Assembly (NCBI RefSeq): GCF_027943255.1
Contig: NC_072893.1
Location: 38,834,001 to 38,898,000 of the forward strand
Origin: Anastrepha obliqua
Taxonomy: Eukaryota > Arthropoda > Insecta > Diptera > Tephritidae
Direction of reading: 5' to 3'
DNA length: 64,000 nucleotides
Shown: positions 47,140 through 59,156 of the stretch, one piece after another
How positions within the stretch are numbered: the stretch's first letter is position 1
Layout: each line of letters starts with the position of its first letter
Made by a program: the position numbers and the translations under genes
The notes under the pieces: model-generated
The model's input: the letters and a program-made list of their open reading frames with translations, nothing else
The model's database searches: none
Told to the model about the DNA's origin: nothing

Positions 47140-47879
47140 TGAAGAGGCAGATCTGTATGTGTTTGCAGCGACAGAGAGGCTGCGCTTATGGCCTTAGACA
47201 GCCCTCCAACCACAGCAGGGGTACTCAAGTCCAGTAAATCCAGGCTGAACTATGTCGGTAGACATAATAGCCTGATGCTAACATGGGTCCCGGGACACGT
47301 GGGTATCGCGGGTAACGAGACCTCTGACTCCTTAGCTAAGATGGGCTCTGAGGCCAACTTCTTGGCTCAGAGCCTATTTTCCCACTCCCTTCTGCGGCCA
47401 TCAAAGCCACGGTTAGCAAATGAGTAACTACAACCCACAAACGAGCTTGGCTGCAGATGGACTAAACTGATGTTACCTGTAATGTCCAATCGACTGTCGC
47501 AAACCCTCCTGTCATTAAGCAGAGGGGAGTGCAGACGGGTGGTTGGACTGATGACGGGCCACTTTCTGTGGGCGAAGCAAGGGAAATGTTGGGCATCTCA
47601 GAGAGTGTACTCTGCCCAGCTTATGAGGAGGAGGATGAGATGGCGGGTCACTTCCTGTGCGTCGGCCTCGCCTTCGCTCGAATCAAGTTTGAGGTATTTG
47701 GCACTGATGTGTTAAGAAGCGACCACCATGGTTTCTTGGTACCACAAGATCTACTCAGATTTCTTTGGAGATCGGGTAGATTTAAAGAAAATTAAAAGGG
47801 AATCCACGTGTAGTGGAATGGATTTAATTAATGTCTGAGTGCTGCACTTGCTAGTTGTCCCGACAAAAAAAAAAAAAAA
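47140..47879 (+). mobile_element. 5'-truncated RNase H-bearing LINE with poly(A)
   Basis: It begins within RNase H: SLMLTWVPGHVGIAGNETSDSLAKMGSEANFL (47270-47360, the last RNase H motif), then LLSLSRGECRRVVGLMTGHFLWAK in one frame and SVLCPAYEEEDEMAGHFLCV...LLRFLWRSGRFKEN in another, ending 47795. The poly(A) tail is at 47864-47878. Same family as 8863-9286; one frameshift near 47560 and one Cys of the CPAC motif lost show it is older. Confidence 0.85.
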
Positions 47880-47929
47880 CAAAAAATCTTTTATTTGTAG
47901 AGGCATGTGAGTCCTTCAAAATTGATGTT

Positions 47930-48110
47930 TAGAGATGGCCGAATTACCGCGCCGTTGTGACCAACATGTGGAAAAGAGTATTTAAAAAAAAAACCTTATT
48001 AATGATTTTGTACAAAAGTAATACAACTATTTGAATTTTCGTTTTTTTATTTTTGTTTCAAACCCGATACCTCTGAATTGATCATTCTTTACAAGCGTCT
48101 CCATTTGTTT
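47930..48110 (+). repeat. 3' end fragment of the 51954-type mariner-like element
   Basis: Matches 52620-52790: the GGCCTAATTACGG..-like start, the AAACCTTATTAATG..TTGTACAAAAGTA stretch and the TACCTCTGAATTGATCA end occur in the same order. Confidence 0.65.
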
Positions 48111-50199
48111 GCCATATTTTTCGCAGCTTTTTTAGGAGCTGTGGCGAAAATCGATTTCTTTTCCGAATTTTGTTCAGCTTTTTAAAAATGATTTTTATTT
48201 ATACTTACGCTCATTTTCGAAAATGTCGCTCCTGCAACCACTTCCAAATCAAATGAAACTCAGATATTTCTTTTACATTTTAATTTTTTTTTTATTTTAT
48301 TATTATTTATATTTTGTTAGCAGTTATTTACCATTTTTGGTCACTTTGGGCTGAATTTTGTTAGCCGAAAACTAAGAATTTTCTCATCTCATTTAATGTC
48401 TATTGATTTTAGATAATTTTTTTGATTTTTTTAAATTTGCTAATGTTTTTTAGTTTCATGCTTTTAGATGTGTTTTCATTTTGTTGTTGCTTTACTCTTA
48501 CCTTCTACAATATAATTTCAATTAGTGACTAAATTTTAATAATAGTACTTATAATTGCTAGCGAATCTATGCATGAACTCAACGTTTGCGTCTCCTTCGT
48601 TTTGTAAGTATGGATGTGGTAATGTAAGTATGTCTTCGCATGTATTTTTTTCCACATGGTTGTTTGTATGTACATTGCGTGTGTGTATGTGTATTCGGAG
48701 TTTCATATGTTTGGCTGTTTATAAAATATTTTGGCTTCAGTTACTGTGTAGTGGCTACTTGTATAAGATGAATTATGTTGGTGCTCATTTTCGGAAAGAT
48801 CTTTGCTATGGTATTAATAAATATTTAACAGAAAAGGATTTTAAATGTCATGCGCATTTAGGTTTTTTTTTTTTTTTTTTTGAGTATTTTTAATTTTCAG
48901 AATACTCCTTGCTATGATACTAAAATTTAAAATTTAATTGAAATAAATTTTGAAATGCAAAAAGTTGCATGCGAGTGATTTTTCTGATAATTTTTATGTC
49001 ATGAAATATATTTTTTTAGTGTATGTTAAAATTTTGTTTTTGATATTTTGCATTTACCTATTTTCGTTTGATTTTTTTTTTATTTACATTTAAATTCATT
49101 TCGTTCGCCTGCATACTTTTCAGTTGAATTTTTTTCTCTTGTTCCTTGTGAAGTTTTTAATCCATGACAGCTTAATTGCGTACGCGTATTCAATGCATTT
49201 AGCTTTAAAATTTTAAAAAATCTCTAATCTACTTTATTTTTTACCGCTATGCCTACTAATAGTATTTACACTATTACGTACAATGTTAATTAGTTACTTA
49301 TGTATGTAAACATATACGACCGATAAAATTTAATTCTTAATTAAAGTTAAGCTGATTTACATAGTAATTTTTTTTTTTTAATTTTTATTATTTTTCCTTT
49401 TTGGGCTTTTTGCTTAATCGTACTATTAATGTCAACGTAAATATGGTAATGTACTCGTATATTCAAAAAACTTTTTTATGATGTGTACTTTTTCACTAAA
49501 TAAATATTTTTTTCTTTGTGACCTACTTTTTATTTAGTTTTTCCATTTTATTTTTCACAATAGATATGGCATAAATATCGAAAAGGATTTATTGCAGCTA
49601 AAGGCTAAACTAAATTAGTATTTAAATTTGCAGCAAATGGTTATAGATTGGCACTTTTTAAATACCGTTAGATGGTAAATAAATGCAGAGTTTCGCAATA
49701 CGATTTTCAGTAAGCTCTAATTTTAAGGATTACGCTCAGAAAGAGCTGCTGCTAAAAATTCTATGGTACTAAACGAAGCAGTGGGAATGGGTTAAGTTAA
49801 AGAGTAACAAATTTAATATCCATAAGCTGTTTTAGCCTCCACTTCTTTATTTCATATTTCACGCCCAGATTATTACTTCCATTTCGTAAATAAATTTGAC
49901 CGGCTGACGATGACGCGGTACGTACGCGATTTTCTTGTTGCATTTTTCAGCTTTTCAATTCTCAGAAGAGACTCCTCAAAATGTCTTTTACCGATGCGAG
50001 ATATGATACAAATTTTTTTGAACTGGTAAATTTCTCTGATAACTCAAAAGCTGCAATTTATGGGATCTGAAATTCCACTAGCACATTTCAGTAATTTTGG
50101 ATTCAGTATAGCGGACGTAAAACTTTTAGAAGGACATTTGAACTAAAGAGCATAGTAGTAAGTAGGACTTGTTACACCTACGTACTAAACACCTCTTCA
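48111..50199. other. very AT-rich non-coding stretch
   Basis: Long T-rich runs on the plus strand (for example 48860-48879 and 49369-49379); no gene or repeat recognised. The 112-codon ORF at 48555-48893 shows no domain. Confidence 0.4.
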
Positions 50200-50700
50200 T
50201 AATCTACCACTCTCCCCGCGGAACTGCCAAAGCCCTCACGGCGCAGGTTAGCTCAAAGGTTGCTAGTTATTGTTGACGTCTATGAAACTTCGCATATATC
50301 TTAGAACAGCTGATTTTAACAAACAAACCAACAATATTTTCTCCTTTTAAGATTTTAAAGGTTTCGGGAGCAAAGCTTGGGCATTCGAGTAAGACGTGAT
50401 AAACATCTTTTTCTCTCGCCGCACAAATTGGTCAGTTTCGTTAACTGTCATGGCCAAATCGGTGGAGGTATTTTCTAAATACCCCGTGCTTTCTAACCAC
50501 GTCGTAAGGATGGGTACTAACTCATGCGTCCATCTACCCGTAGGTGATCTGTTCTACATAACTACTGTTTCAGTTATTATCTCCATTCTCAGATACAAAA
50601 TGATCTGGAACTTTTCCTACCGAATACTTGTTTTTCCAATTCGTTCACTTTTTTTAAAGGCCATAAAATTTCTACTCACGGCTTCCGCCATCTAATATGC
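50200..50700 (-). pseudogene. possible LINE C-terminal fragment
   Basis: The minus strand around 50420-50270 reads CAAREKDVYHVLLECPSFAPETFKILKGENIVGLF, which has the C...H....C arrangement of the LINE C-terminal Cys/His motif and the usual ECP.FA wording. The rest is not readable. Confidence 0.4.
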
Positions 50701-51159
50701 CTTGATTTACAATCAGCGGGTGTACCCCTGGTGTACTCACGGAGACATCTGTCGTCCAGGAGAAGCTGCATTTCAAATGGTGTGATATATTGAGGAGATA
50801 TTCAATTGAAAATAGAAAAGTTTATACGAATAAAAAAACGAATTCACTAGAAATGGCGGGCAGCTAATCGCCGAATCGACTTGACCCAATTAAAAAAATG
50901 TGGTTGCACTCCCAAAGTGGCAAACCATGGGAATTGAACGAAATGTACTACAAAATATCTATAAAAGAAAAACCTGGAAAATCTATAATCGCATTTTTTG
51001 TTTTTCTTTTCTTTTTTCCAACCGGTGAGGGTTTTTCACTTTCCTACCAAAAAAAAATCTTAAAAATTGCTTGGTCCCCTGACGATAGTTGTACCTTAAA
51101 ACAGAAATAGGATACCTCGCTGAATTTCCTAATCTCTTAAGGATAAAAAGATCGTTTAA
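50701..51159. other. non-coding, nothing recognised
   Basis: No match noticed. Confidence 0.35.
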
Positions 51160-51895
51160 GGGGTAACACCACTGTACACGCGTAAAATAAACACGATTTT
51201 TAAAGAATTTTTTTGTATAGAAGGAAAGGGGAAACAATCACTCTGTTTTGGGAAGTTATTACTTATATACTAAAATACAAAACTACAAAGTTTGATCGAA
51301 AAATTTTACAAAATGGCGGCATTGGAGACATTTTTGTAATGTGGTTTCTCTTGAAGGAGCTCCGCGGCACGCAGCACAGAGGGTGCAAATTTTAATCTGG
51401 AACAAAGAAACATTTTTTTTCTTAATCTAGATAAGAATAGCTAGAGAAACACGTAGGGGATTTAAAAAATATTTATTTTTGTGGAATTAGCAAGCATTTG
51501 AAGGAAAAAACTCTATTTTGGACTAAAAAAACGGCACTTAAATAATTATAGCAATCGTTTAAATTAATCTATCGAAAATCCCCTACGCTCTTCTCTTAAG
51601 AAGGTTATTATACAGACGTAGTGAAAAACCTGATTAAAAATATTTAAAATTGTTTGAGTTATGCTGCGTGCCAATTTCAGAAAACGTGTTTTGAGAAAAA
51701 CGCGTTTAAAGTTTGGAAATTTGGAGAAGTCGTTAGGTAGCAGTCACTAACGCTTGGTTAAAAGCTTAAAATATTTATGAAATAGACTTCGGTAAGGTAT
51801 AAAACTTTTTGTTCTGTATTTTAAAAGGTTCAAAGGATTTTTTAAGCTTATAAAAAAAAATCAATTTTTTGAAATTTCTACAGTGGTGTTACCCC
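51160..51895. mobile_element. TTAA-flanked MITE, 736 bp
   Basis: TTAA at 51156-51159 and 51896-51899; perfect 17-bp inverted repeats GGGGTAACACCACTGTA / TACAGTGGTGTTACCCC. The core is present in reverse (TTTTGAGAAAAACGCGTTT then AAAGTTTG, about 51689-51715), about 185 bp from the right end. Right subterminal sequence (TCAATTTTTTGAAATTTCTA) also resembles that of the 30303 element. Non-coding. Confidence 0.9.
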
Positions 51896-51953
51896 TTAAG
51901 AGGCAGCTAAATAATAACCTACTCGAACTATAAATATGCTGAGGTGAAAGTAA

Positions 51954-52790
51954 AAGGTGATTAGGTTGATGGTACTTTTCCCATTAGGGCATTTTTGACA
52001 GGTCGTGCGTTACTACTGTCAAACTAGTTACATAATTCGTTCATTATTCACTGAAATTTCATCCTGACTAGAATTACGCATCAACAAATTTTACAAATCG
52101 TGTAATTGCATTACGAAAATCGACGCTCGGTGAAAAGTGTTCATCGCGCGCTCAGAGGCCAACTTATGGTGTACGTAACCGTTCAGCGTTGAGGCCCATT
52201 TTTGGCTTAGTGGCTACGTCAGTAAGAAAAATTTCCTCTTATATTGGCTGAAGAGTAGTCTGAAGCCTTTCATGGAAATCAATAGTTTGGTGCAGCCTAC
52301 GGGCTACAGGAATCTTTGGCTTATATTTTTTCAAAGACCAAAATGCTATGGCGACATGATAAAAGACTTCTTGATACCGAAAATTTACGCCCGTGATCTC
52401 CACAACATTTGGTTCCAACAAAGTGGCGTTGTGTGGCAAGCACGTGGGTCAATGGCTTAACTGTTTGTGTGATATCACTCCTTTGAACTTTTGTTTGTGG
52501 AGGTATGTAAAGTCTAAATTCTTTTTTGGATACATCAGCTTCGATTGAGGCATTGAAAGCCAACATTACTTAAGTTATTCACGAGATACCGTCCGAAATC
52601 CTCCAGCGAGTCATTCATATGGATGGCCTAATTACGGAGCAGTTGCAGCCAACTTTTTAAAGAGATTATCTTTAAAAAATAAATTATATATATGGTTTTA
52701 CACAAAAGTATTAAAGATTGTTCAATTAGTTTAAGCTGTCGTTGTTCTATTTTAATTTAACATCCGATATCTCTAAATTGATCACCCTTA
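51954..52790 (+). mobile_element. decayed Tc1/mariner-superfamily element
   Basis: The ends carry GGTGATTA (51955) and, inverted, TGATCACCC (52779-52787). Between them: HFRALRGQLMVYVTVQR-like N-terminal sequence, FWLSGYVSKKNFLLYWLK (about 52200-52250), DMIKDFLIPKIYARDLHNIWFQQSGV (52355-52430; the catalytic Asp after QQ is changed to Ser) and a C-terminal helix region to 52650. The wording is a relative of the 7152 family but the termini differ. Inactive. Confidence 0.65.
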
Positions 52791-52795
52791 AGTAT

Positions 52796-53339
52796 TAGAA
52801 ATGTGCACTCTTTTCACAAAATGCTTTGAGGTGCAGCCAGTACTGTAATCATACGAACAAAAGGCGAATAGTTCATGAAATCTTGTTTGAATAAATTATT
52901 TTTTTCATTATTTTTATTTGAATATATTTTTGAGTACACACATTTTCTGTAAAGAAGAAGTGAAAACTGCCATTATTTGGAAATAGCAAATGGTAAAAAA
53001 AGTGCGTGTAGTGTAGAACACAAAACAGAAGTGAAACTTTCAAGGCAGGCAAGGAAAGAGGGAGAGACCAGAGAGAGAACGAGAGAGAGAGAGAAAAAAA
53101 TAATATATATCTTAATAAATTCACAACATTTGCAGAGAATAAAAATAGACAAAATTTATTAAAAAACATAGAAAGGTCGATCGGTGTAGGTAAACACCGG
53201 ACACAAACCGTGGCAACAACGCTCACTACTCTGAGCGTTTATCGCCCGCACAAACGCAGCGATTCCAGAACCGCAGCAACGGCAAAAATTACCGCACGGA
53301 ATAGATAGCACTTTATAGTACGCACAAGCACTAGGCAGG
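52796..53339. other. non-coding, purine-rich patch
   Basis: 53050-53098 is a GA-rich run (GAGAGA type). No gene recognised. Confidence 0.4.
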
Positions 53340-53510
53340 AAACGGACATAATCGCCAAAAAATAGGCACAAAAAAAAGCGCCCAAAAAATTGGGACCAAA
53401 AAAGGCCCGAAACAGTAAGCACCAAGGAAATATAACGCCCAAAAGTAGGCACCAAAAATATATCTCCTACAAGTTTGCACCAAAAAACAAGAGCCAAAAA
53501 GTAGGCCGTG
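53340..53510. repeat. degenerate minisatellite
   Basis: Irregular units of about 16-24 bases with the theme CCAAAAAxTAGGCAC occur about eight times (for example AAAAAATAGGCAC, CCCAAAAGTAGGCACC, CCAAAAAGTAGGCC). Confidence 0.65.
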
Positions 53511-53864
53511 TTATATCTCACTAGAAATTAGCAACCACAAAGAAAAATAGCCCAAAGTGTATCTAAGATATATATAAGGTATAGCTCTCTCTCTCTCCTT
53601 TCCTTCTACGGAACGAAAATGCCCAAAACGTTGCATGGCCTTGAAATTTTACTCTCCATTCTCGCTCGTCCATCGACGCCTAAGAAGTTTCACTTCAAAA
53701 ACTTTGCCCAAACACTTCAAGCTTGTTGGATATTCTCTTTCATAAAGAGTTCTAGAAGATAGAAAACAGGAACACAGGCAGTTGTGAGATAACTTGAAAT
53801 ATAAAAATAAGTCAGTTGATTTATTTTTGTTGAAATTTTTCGGAAGTTGAATTAACACTCACTC
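53511..53864. other. non-coding, CT microsatellite
   Basis: A CTCTCT run at 53585-53598; nothing else recognised. Confidence 0.4.
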
Positions 53865-55177
53865 TCCAGAGAAATTCTTGGCTACCTGCCGAAGCAGACA
53901 AAAGAAGATTGGTTTGATGAGGAGTGCAGAACGCTTATAAATGCAAAAAATGAAAGTTGGCGCAGTTATATAGCATGCGGCACGCGCAGAGCACATGCTG
54001 AATATGCAATAAAAAGAAAAAAATGCTGGAAAAGTTATATATAAAAAGAAAAGGGAATGTTTTAAAAACAAAATCAAGGAAATAGAGCAGAATTCAAAGT
54101 GTAACGTAGTGCGTTTTTATCGGAAAATTAAAGATCAAACTGCAGCATTTCAACCCAGAATAAACACGTGCTTATCTGAAAGTGGAGAAATATTACAAAT
54201 AGATCAAGAGATTTTAGAAAGATGGCGTAAGCATTTTAACGACCTTTTAAATAAGAAACACCCGGACTTGAATTCACTTTGGGAACATATAGATACGGCT
54301 GCACTTTATCGTAAGGGAAGTCAACAAAGGTGGTACCTTGATAACTAAAGAACCCAAATATGTGCCTATGCAGACGATATCGCCACACTTTCGAGGAACA
54401 CGAACGACTTAAATGAAACCTTTTTAAAAATTGACAAAATTGCCAACGATATTGGCCGCTTCCTTAACGAGTGTAAAACGAAGTACATGCTGAAATCAAG
54501 ACGGCACACAAATGCACAGAATTTTCATGAAGGTGCATATACTTTTGAAGTGGTGCAATAATTTAAATATCTAGGTGTTTTGTTCACTTGTAGCGGTAAC
54601 TCAACACCCGCAATCAAAGATCGCGTCAACGCCGCCAATAGAGCGTACTATTCACACTTTAGTTTGTATAGGTCTCGTCTTTTATCTAGATCTACAAAGC
54701 TGACCATGTATAAAAAAACTCTTATACGACCATTTTTGACATATGGTTCGAGGTGTGGACTATGAAAATTAATGACAGTGCGCTTATTGCTAACTTCGAA
54801 AGGAAAATTTTAAGGAAAGTGTTTGGACCCATGAAAAATAAAGATGGCAGCTACAGAATTAGGTACAACTCGGAATTGAACGAACTTATCCAAGACGAGA
54901 CAGCTGTGCGTTTTGTAAAGGCGCAGCGTATACGGTGGCTAGGTCACGTGCTCCATATGCCTGCTGAATCCGCTGTAAGGAAAGCCATGACTGGAAAGAT
55001 AATTGGTGCGAAGGCGAAGGGAAGACCGAGAAACCGATGGATAGACGCAGTAGGAAGCGATCTCACAGCAATGGGAAATCGCAACTACGAAGGAAAAGCA
55101 AGCGATAGAATACTTTGGAGGAGTTTTGTGAAGGAAGCTTTGACGCACCCCGCGTTGTAATGCTGTGAATGATGATG
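53865..55177 (+). mobile_element. LINE insertion with 14-bp target duplication, RT core deleted
   Basis: ATTAACACTCACTC stands on both sides (53851-53864 and 55178-55191). The insert begins within the endonuclease-RT linker (TKEDWFDEECRTLINAKNESW), continues with RFYRKIKDQTAAFQPRINTCLSESGEILQIDQEILERWRKHFNDLLN (54109-54270), then jumps near 54345 to CAYADDIATLSRNTNDL (YADD box kept), thumb pieces (FKYLGVLFTCSGNSTPAIKDRVNAANRAYYSH; KTLIRPFLTYGS) and a C-terminal part (LIANFERKILRKVFGPMKNKDGSYRIRYNSELNELI...RKAMTGKIIGAKAKGRPRNRWIDAV), stop at 55160. The tail is an ATG-type repeat. The reverse-transcriptase fingers are deleted and two frame changes are present. Confidence 0.9.
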
Positions 55178-55565
55178 ATTAACACTCACTCAGAAGAGAA
55201 TTATTGAACCTGTCCGATGGCTTTGGAAATCAACGATATTAATATTAATATAAATCTATTATTTTCTCGGTGGATGGCTGTAATGATCGATATTTCGTAA
55301 ATAATGAAGTGAAGTATCGAAGTTGACCGGCACGTTAGTAGTCATAGCAGATCACAGGAGCTGAAGATGGACCATAAAACAGTTTTAAATCATTTGCGCA
55401 AAAATTGGGGATTTCTTTTTCTGCAAACGAATATACCTCAAATTTAACAGAGTTTTTAAAATTAGTTCGAACGTAGCCGGAGATAAATATGTATACATGT
55501 AGTAAAAGTTAATTGAAAGTCGCGAAGGAAAGTATTCTACTTGTATCCGTTCCCGTCCCTAAACA

Positions 55566-56065
55566 AAGTATACTTTTATTCCGCACTCTTTTAGTTAACG
55601 TCAATTTGTCGCACAGTTAAATCTTTGATTAAAATGGCCGAAGAAATATGTTGCATGATTTTGTTTTATTTTTTCTTATACTACAGCATAACTGTTGTAT
55701 TTTTTTAAGTTCATAAAACAAAAAAAAGCAATTACTGCAAGAACGCACCTAAAAGTAGGATTCATGCGTTTAGCTGCTCGCGCAGTGCGACAACTATGTA
55801 ATAAATCCGCTTGATGGATGGCCTACTTTTGGGCAATAGGATCTAAAAAGCAAATACATATTTTCAGCATATGGCGCTATAAGTAATTTTAATTTTTTTA
55901 CACTATATTTATGTATGTATACATTTTCCCTATTAATATTTCATATATTCACTATATTATAACTACTTGTATATACTTGCCAACTCTGCCATTGCCCCCA
56001 CCGCTCATGTACTCTTACAACTATACTACACACATCGCCCCTATTTACACTTGCGTTCCATAATA
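55566..56065 (-). promoter_or_regulatory. 3' UTR of the kek5-like gene, candidate poly(A) signals
   Basis: Downstream of the stop codon, AATAAA on the minus strand occurs at 55670-55665 and 55580-55575, about 400-490 bases after the stop. The LINE at 53865-55177 lies beyond, so a 3' UTR of around 0.4-0.5 kb would be free of mobile elements. The true end cannot be read from sequence alone. Confidence 0.4.
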
Positions 56066-58779
56066 CTACAGCGACACATATTCCGTGCCCCCGCCTGCAT
56101 CTGCTACCATCGAGTTTCCGCTCGCATTCGTCGATACGCCAGTCGCATTCACTGCCGCCGCAACCTTTAGCAGTTGTTGCTGCTGCTGCTGGCAGTCTTT
56201 TTGCTGCTTTTGTCCCTGCTTCATTTTGCGCGCCTCTTCAATGAAATGCGTCTCATCTTCCACGCATTCCTCATCTGCCTCATCGGGTAGCGAGAGCGTC
56301 GAGTTGCCGCTAGCCGTGATGCGTCGCCCCATGTTGTCATACTTTAGCCCTGAATTGCTGGACGCTGATGAGCCAGCACCTCCCTTATTGAGCGGTCTCA
56401 GCGGCGTTGCATCCATCGTTGTCGGCGGCGTGCTGCAAGAAGGCGGTGGTGGCGAAAGTGTGCCAATGCAGGCGGCGCAAGCTTTGGCATTGATGGCGGC
56501 CGCCACAGCTGTTTGATTGTGATGGCACTGCGATAGTGTGGCTGCCGCAGGAGGTGGCGGTGGTGGCGGCAAGCCAACGATATTAGCGCCATAAGTCTGT
56601 CGCTGTTCAAGCGTCTGCTGCTGCTGTTGCTGCTGCTGATGTTCCTGATAGCCCTGACTGTAGGTGGTATCGAGATTGTGATACGAAACGATTTCATCGT
56701 GTGGATACAAATTCGTTTGCTGTTGTTGTTGCAGTGAGTACTGATGCTGCAGCGATGAGTCTTTCTTGAGTATGCCGCGTCGTTGATGATTCCGTGGCAA
56801 CGTCGCAAACGATGAGACATTCACTGCAGTCGTGGTGCCCGTGGGCAGTAGTGTATTTGTGGTAGTCGTATTGCCGGCACCACTACCGCTGGTCACGCTC
56901 ACGCCCGCTTGTATGCTGTTGCCATCTGCGTTCATTTGACGCTTTGGTATATTCAACAGGTCAGGATACATGCTGATGTCCGCACCGTCCAACATGTCCT
57001 GCGTCACGGAGACGCTTATGAATATGTTGCCGTAAGCGGGATTTGGCACAATGTTGGAGCAGAACTCAGGCGGCGGCGGGAAGACACCAACATTTAGCGG
57101 AAACTCCTCCGGTATGGCATTGGGATGCGCCTTCGTACCCACCGCGCCCACGACCGATGCCATTGATGTAGGTATGCCAACAACGCTGCACGAACCGTCT
57201 GCCACGGCCATCAATTGCTGGCGACTTGGTTGCATCATAGAGTTTACCACGCCGCCGCCACCGCCACCACTACCAACGCTACCAGCGCCCGCCATATGCG
57301 CGTGATGCTGCTGCAACTGTTGTTGATGTGTTAGCTGGTGATGGTTGTGGTTTGCTGCGGCGCCGCGCATGTTATCCGTTGCATGTATCTCAATCGGCTC
57401 GAAGCCAATTACCGATTCCGTTTTGCTCATTGTCGTTGTTGTATTGTTATCCATGCCACAACTGTCGCCGCGGTCGGCTGTTGTCGTTGTGATGCTTAAA
57501 TCCAGCAGTTTCTTCTCTTGATCATTGAAGCTGACACTCGGTTTCACGCCAGATTTTTTCGGATGGCGCCGTTGCCGTGTCGTGCGTTTGCACAAACACA
57601 CCACAAATGAGATGAGTATGAGCAGGAAGATTGTGCCGAAGGTGCCCATGATCAAGCCGAAATACCAAAAGGTCTCCGGTGTTTTCACCAAAACATGCTG
57701 CACAATTTCCGTTAGATATATGCTGATGTTCTGCGAAGCCACGCCAACTATATTTGAACCGATGCAGGCGTAGGTGCCCGCATCCAAACTGGTCATATTG
57801 AAGACAGTCAGATTACTCCACAGCTTATCTGAGGTGATCGACTCTGCGTCGAAAATGACATTATCATTATCCAGTATTTTGCCATTCAGTTCCCACGTCA
57901 CCTCGGGCAATGGATCACCGTACACCAGACAGCTGAAGGTCGTATTGCTACCTATGTCGATATTCTGTACATCTTCGTTATTGAAGAGCTCCACTTTGGG
58001 CGTGCAGCCGAACTGCTCCTCATCAACATGCTCCCACTGCTTCTCCTTCTGAGACGGTGGACCCTTACACAGCAAACTGATGCTGTTCAATTTGCTCTTC
58101 ACATACCAGGTGCGGAATTTGCGCAGCTTGCAATTACACTGCCACGGATTCTCGTCCAATACCAACGTCTTGAGATTCGTCATGTGCTGGAAGACATATT
58201 CGCTGAGGCTTTCAAGCAGATTATTCTTTAAATAGAGAAATTCGAGTAGATTCAGATTCGCCAGGGCCATCGGATCCACATATGAAATCAGGCAGTTATG
58301 CAGATCGAGTGTGCGCAGATGTGGCAGTATGGGAAACTGATAGGCGACCAACTTCTTCAGCGGATTGCCATTCAAGTAGAGTATGCGCAAGCGATCGTTA
58401 CCCATAAATGTGTCTTTGTCGATCATTTCTATTTTGTTATCTGACAAATCGATTTCGACTAATATTTTCAAATTACGAAATGTCTCTTTATGTACATATT
58501 GCACCTCAGAATTTTTCAGGTAGATGCGTTGCAGGTTGAGAAGACCTAAATTGGTGAACTCCTCTCGATTGAGATATGGTATGTGGTTGTTGTTCAGTAC
58601 GAGCACTTGCAGCTCGGTGCTTAGCGTTGTGGGTATGGTGGTGAGCTGCAGCGAACTGCAGATGGCCGATTTCTTGCCATTGGTCCATTTACAGGTACAG
58701 TTGGAGGCACAACTCGCCGACCAATCATCGCCAGCGGCATGTGGCAGCAACATTAGTAGAATGTTGAGCGCGAGGGAAA
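56066..58779 (-). CDS. kek5: Kekkon-family LRR-Ig receptor, large 3' coding exon (kek5-like)
   Basis: Single-pass cell-surface protein of the Kekkon family, whose members act in EGFR, BMP and neurotrophin-type signalling; Kek5 is linked to BMP signalling and adhesion in Drosophila. Numbered from the first Met in the exon (58753): end of a signal peptide (1-8), LRR N-cap with Cys 15, 19, 21 and 32, seven leucine-rich repeats (about 47-200), LRR C-cap with Cys 206, 208, 229 and 250 (NPWQCNCKLRKF), one Ig domain with Cys 275 and 330 and the DAGTYAC motif, transmembrane segment 363-388, then a cytoplasmic tail of about 508 residues with Gln, Pro, Gly and Thr runs, ending TEYVSL, a possible PDZ ligand. 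The frame stays open upstream of that Met to 58779 (SLALNILL), right after a polypyrimidine tract and AG, so the true start is in an upstream exon. No stops or frameshifts. kek5 is favoured by the LRR wording; another kekkon is the alternative. Confidence 0.85.
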
Positions 58780-58800
58780 CTGTTTGAGAACGGAAAGCAC
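58780..58800 (-). promoter_or_regulatory. 3' splice site before the kek5-like exon
   Basis: On the minus strand CTTTCCGTTCTCAAACAG ends at 58780 and the exon starts at 58779. The first full codon is TCC after two bases, so the intron is phase 1 (one codon base in the upstream exon). Joining here lengthens the hydrophobic signal peptide, which otherwise would be too short. Confidence 0.7.
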
Positions 58801-59156
58801 AAATAAAATTATATAAATTGGTGTAAATATAAAAACAAATTATATTTATTTATTCAGTTGCTAGTAAGAGTTTAATGTATGTTATTAAATTACAAAGTCT
58901 GATAGTACAAATTGTAAAGGATATCATATGCACCAAACTATACTATAGATTTTATATCTAGTAACACTGCATACTATTTTTTCATTTCCTCATAAATTTA
59001 TCCTTTAAAAGGGTTTAAAGTCTCAAGCGACTAAATTTTCAAAATATAAATTTAAATACTTGTGTTATGAATATTAGTTAATAATGAAATCTTGTATATA
59101 ATCTGATTTAATTTGGGTTAATAGTCTGTAAGAATTTGTTGTTCATAGACTCCATA
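58801..59156. other. probable intron sequence
   Basis: AT-rich and non-coding, immediately upstream of the exon on the minus strand. Confidence 0.5.

Noticed and set aside
56085..56516. 143-codon plus-strand ORF and others (56909-58231) opposite the receptor exon
   Set aside because: They are antisense shadows of the long minus-strand frame with no domain of their own.
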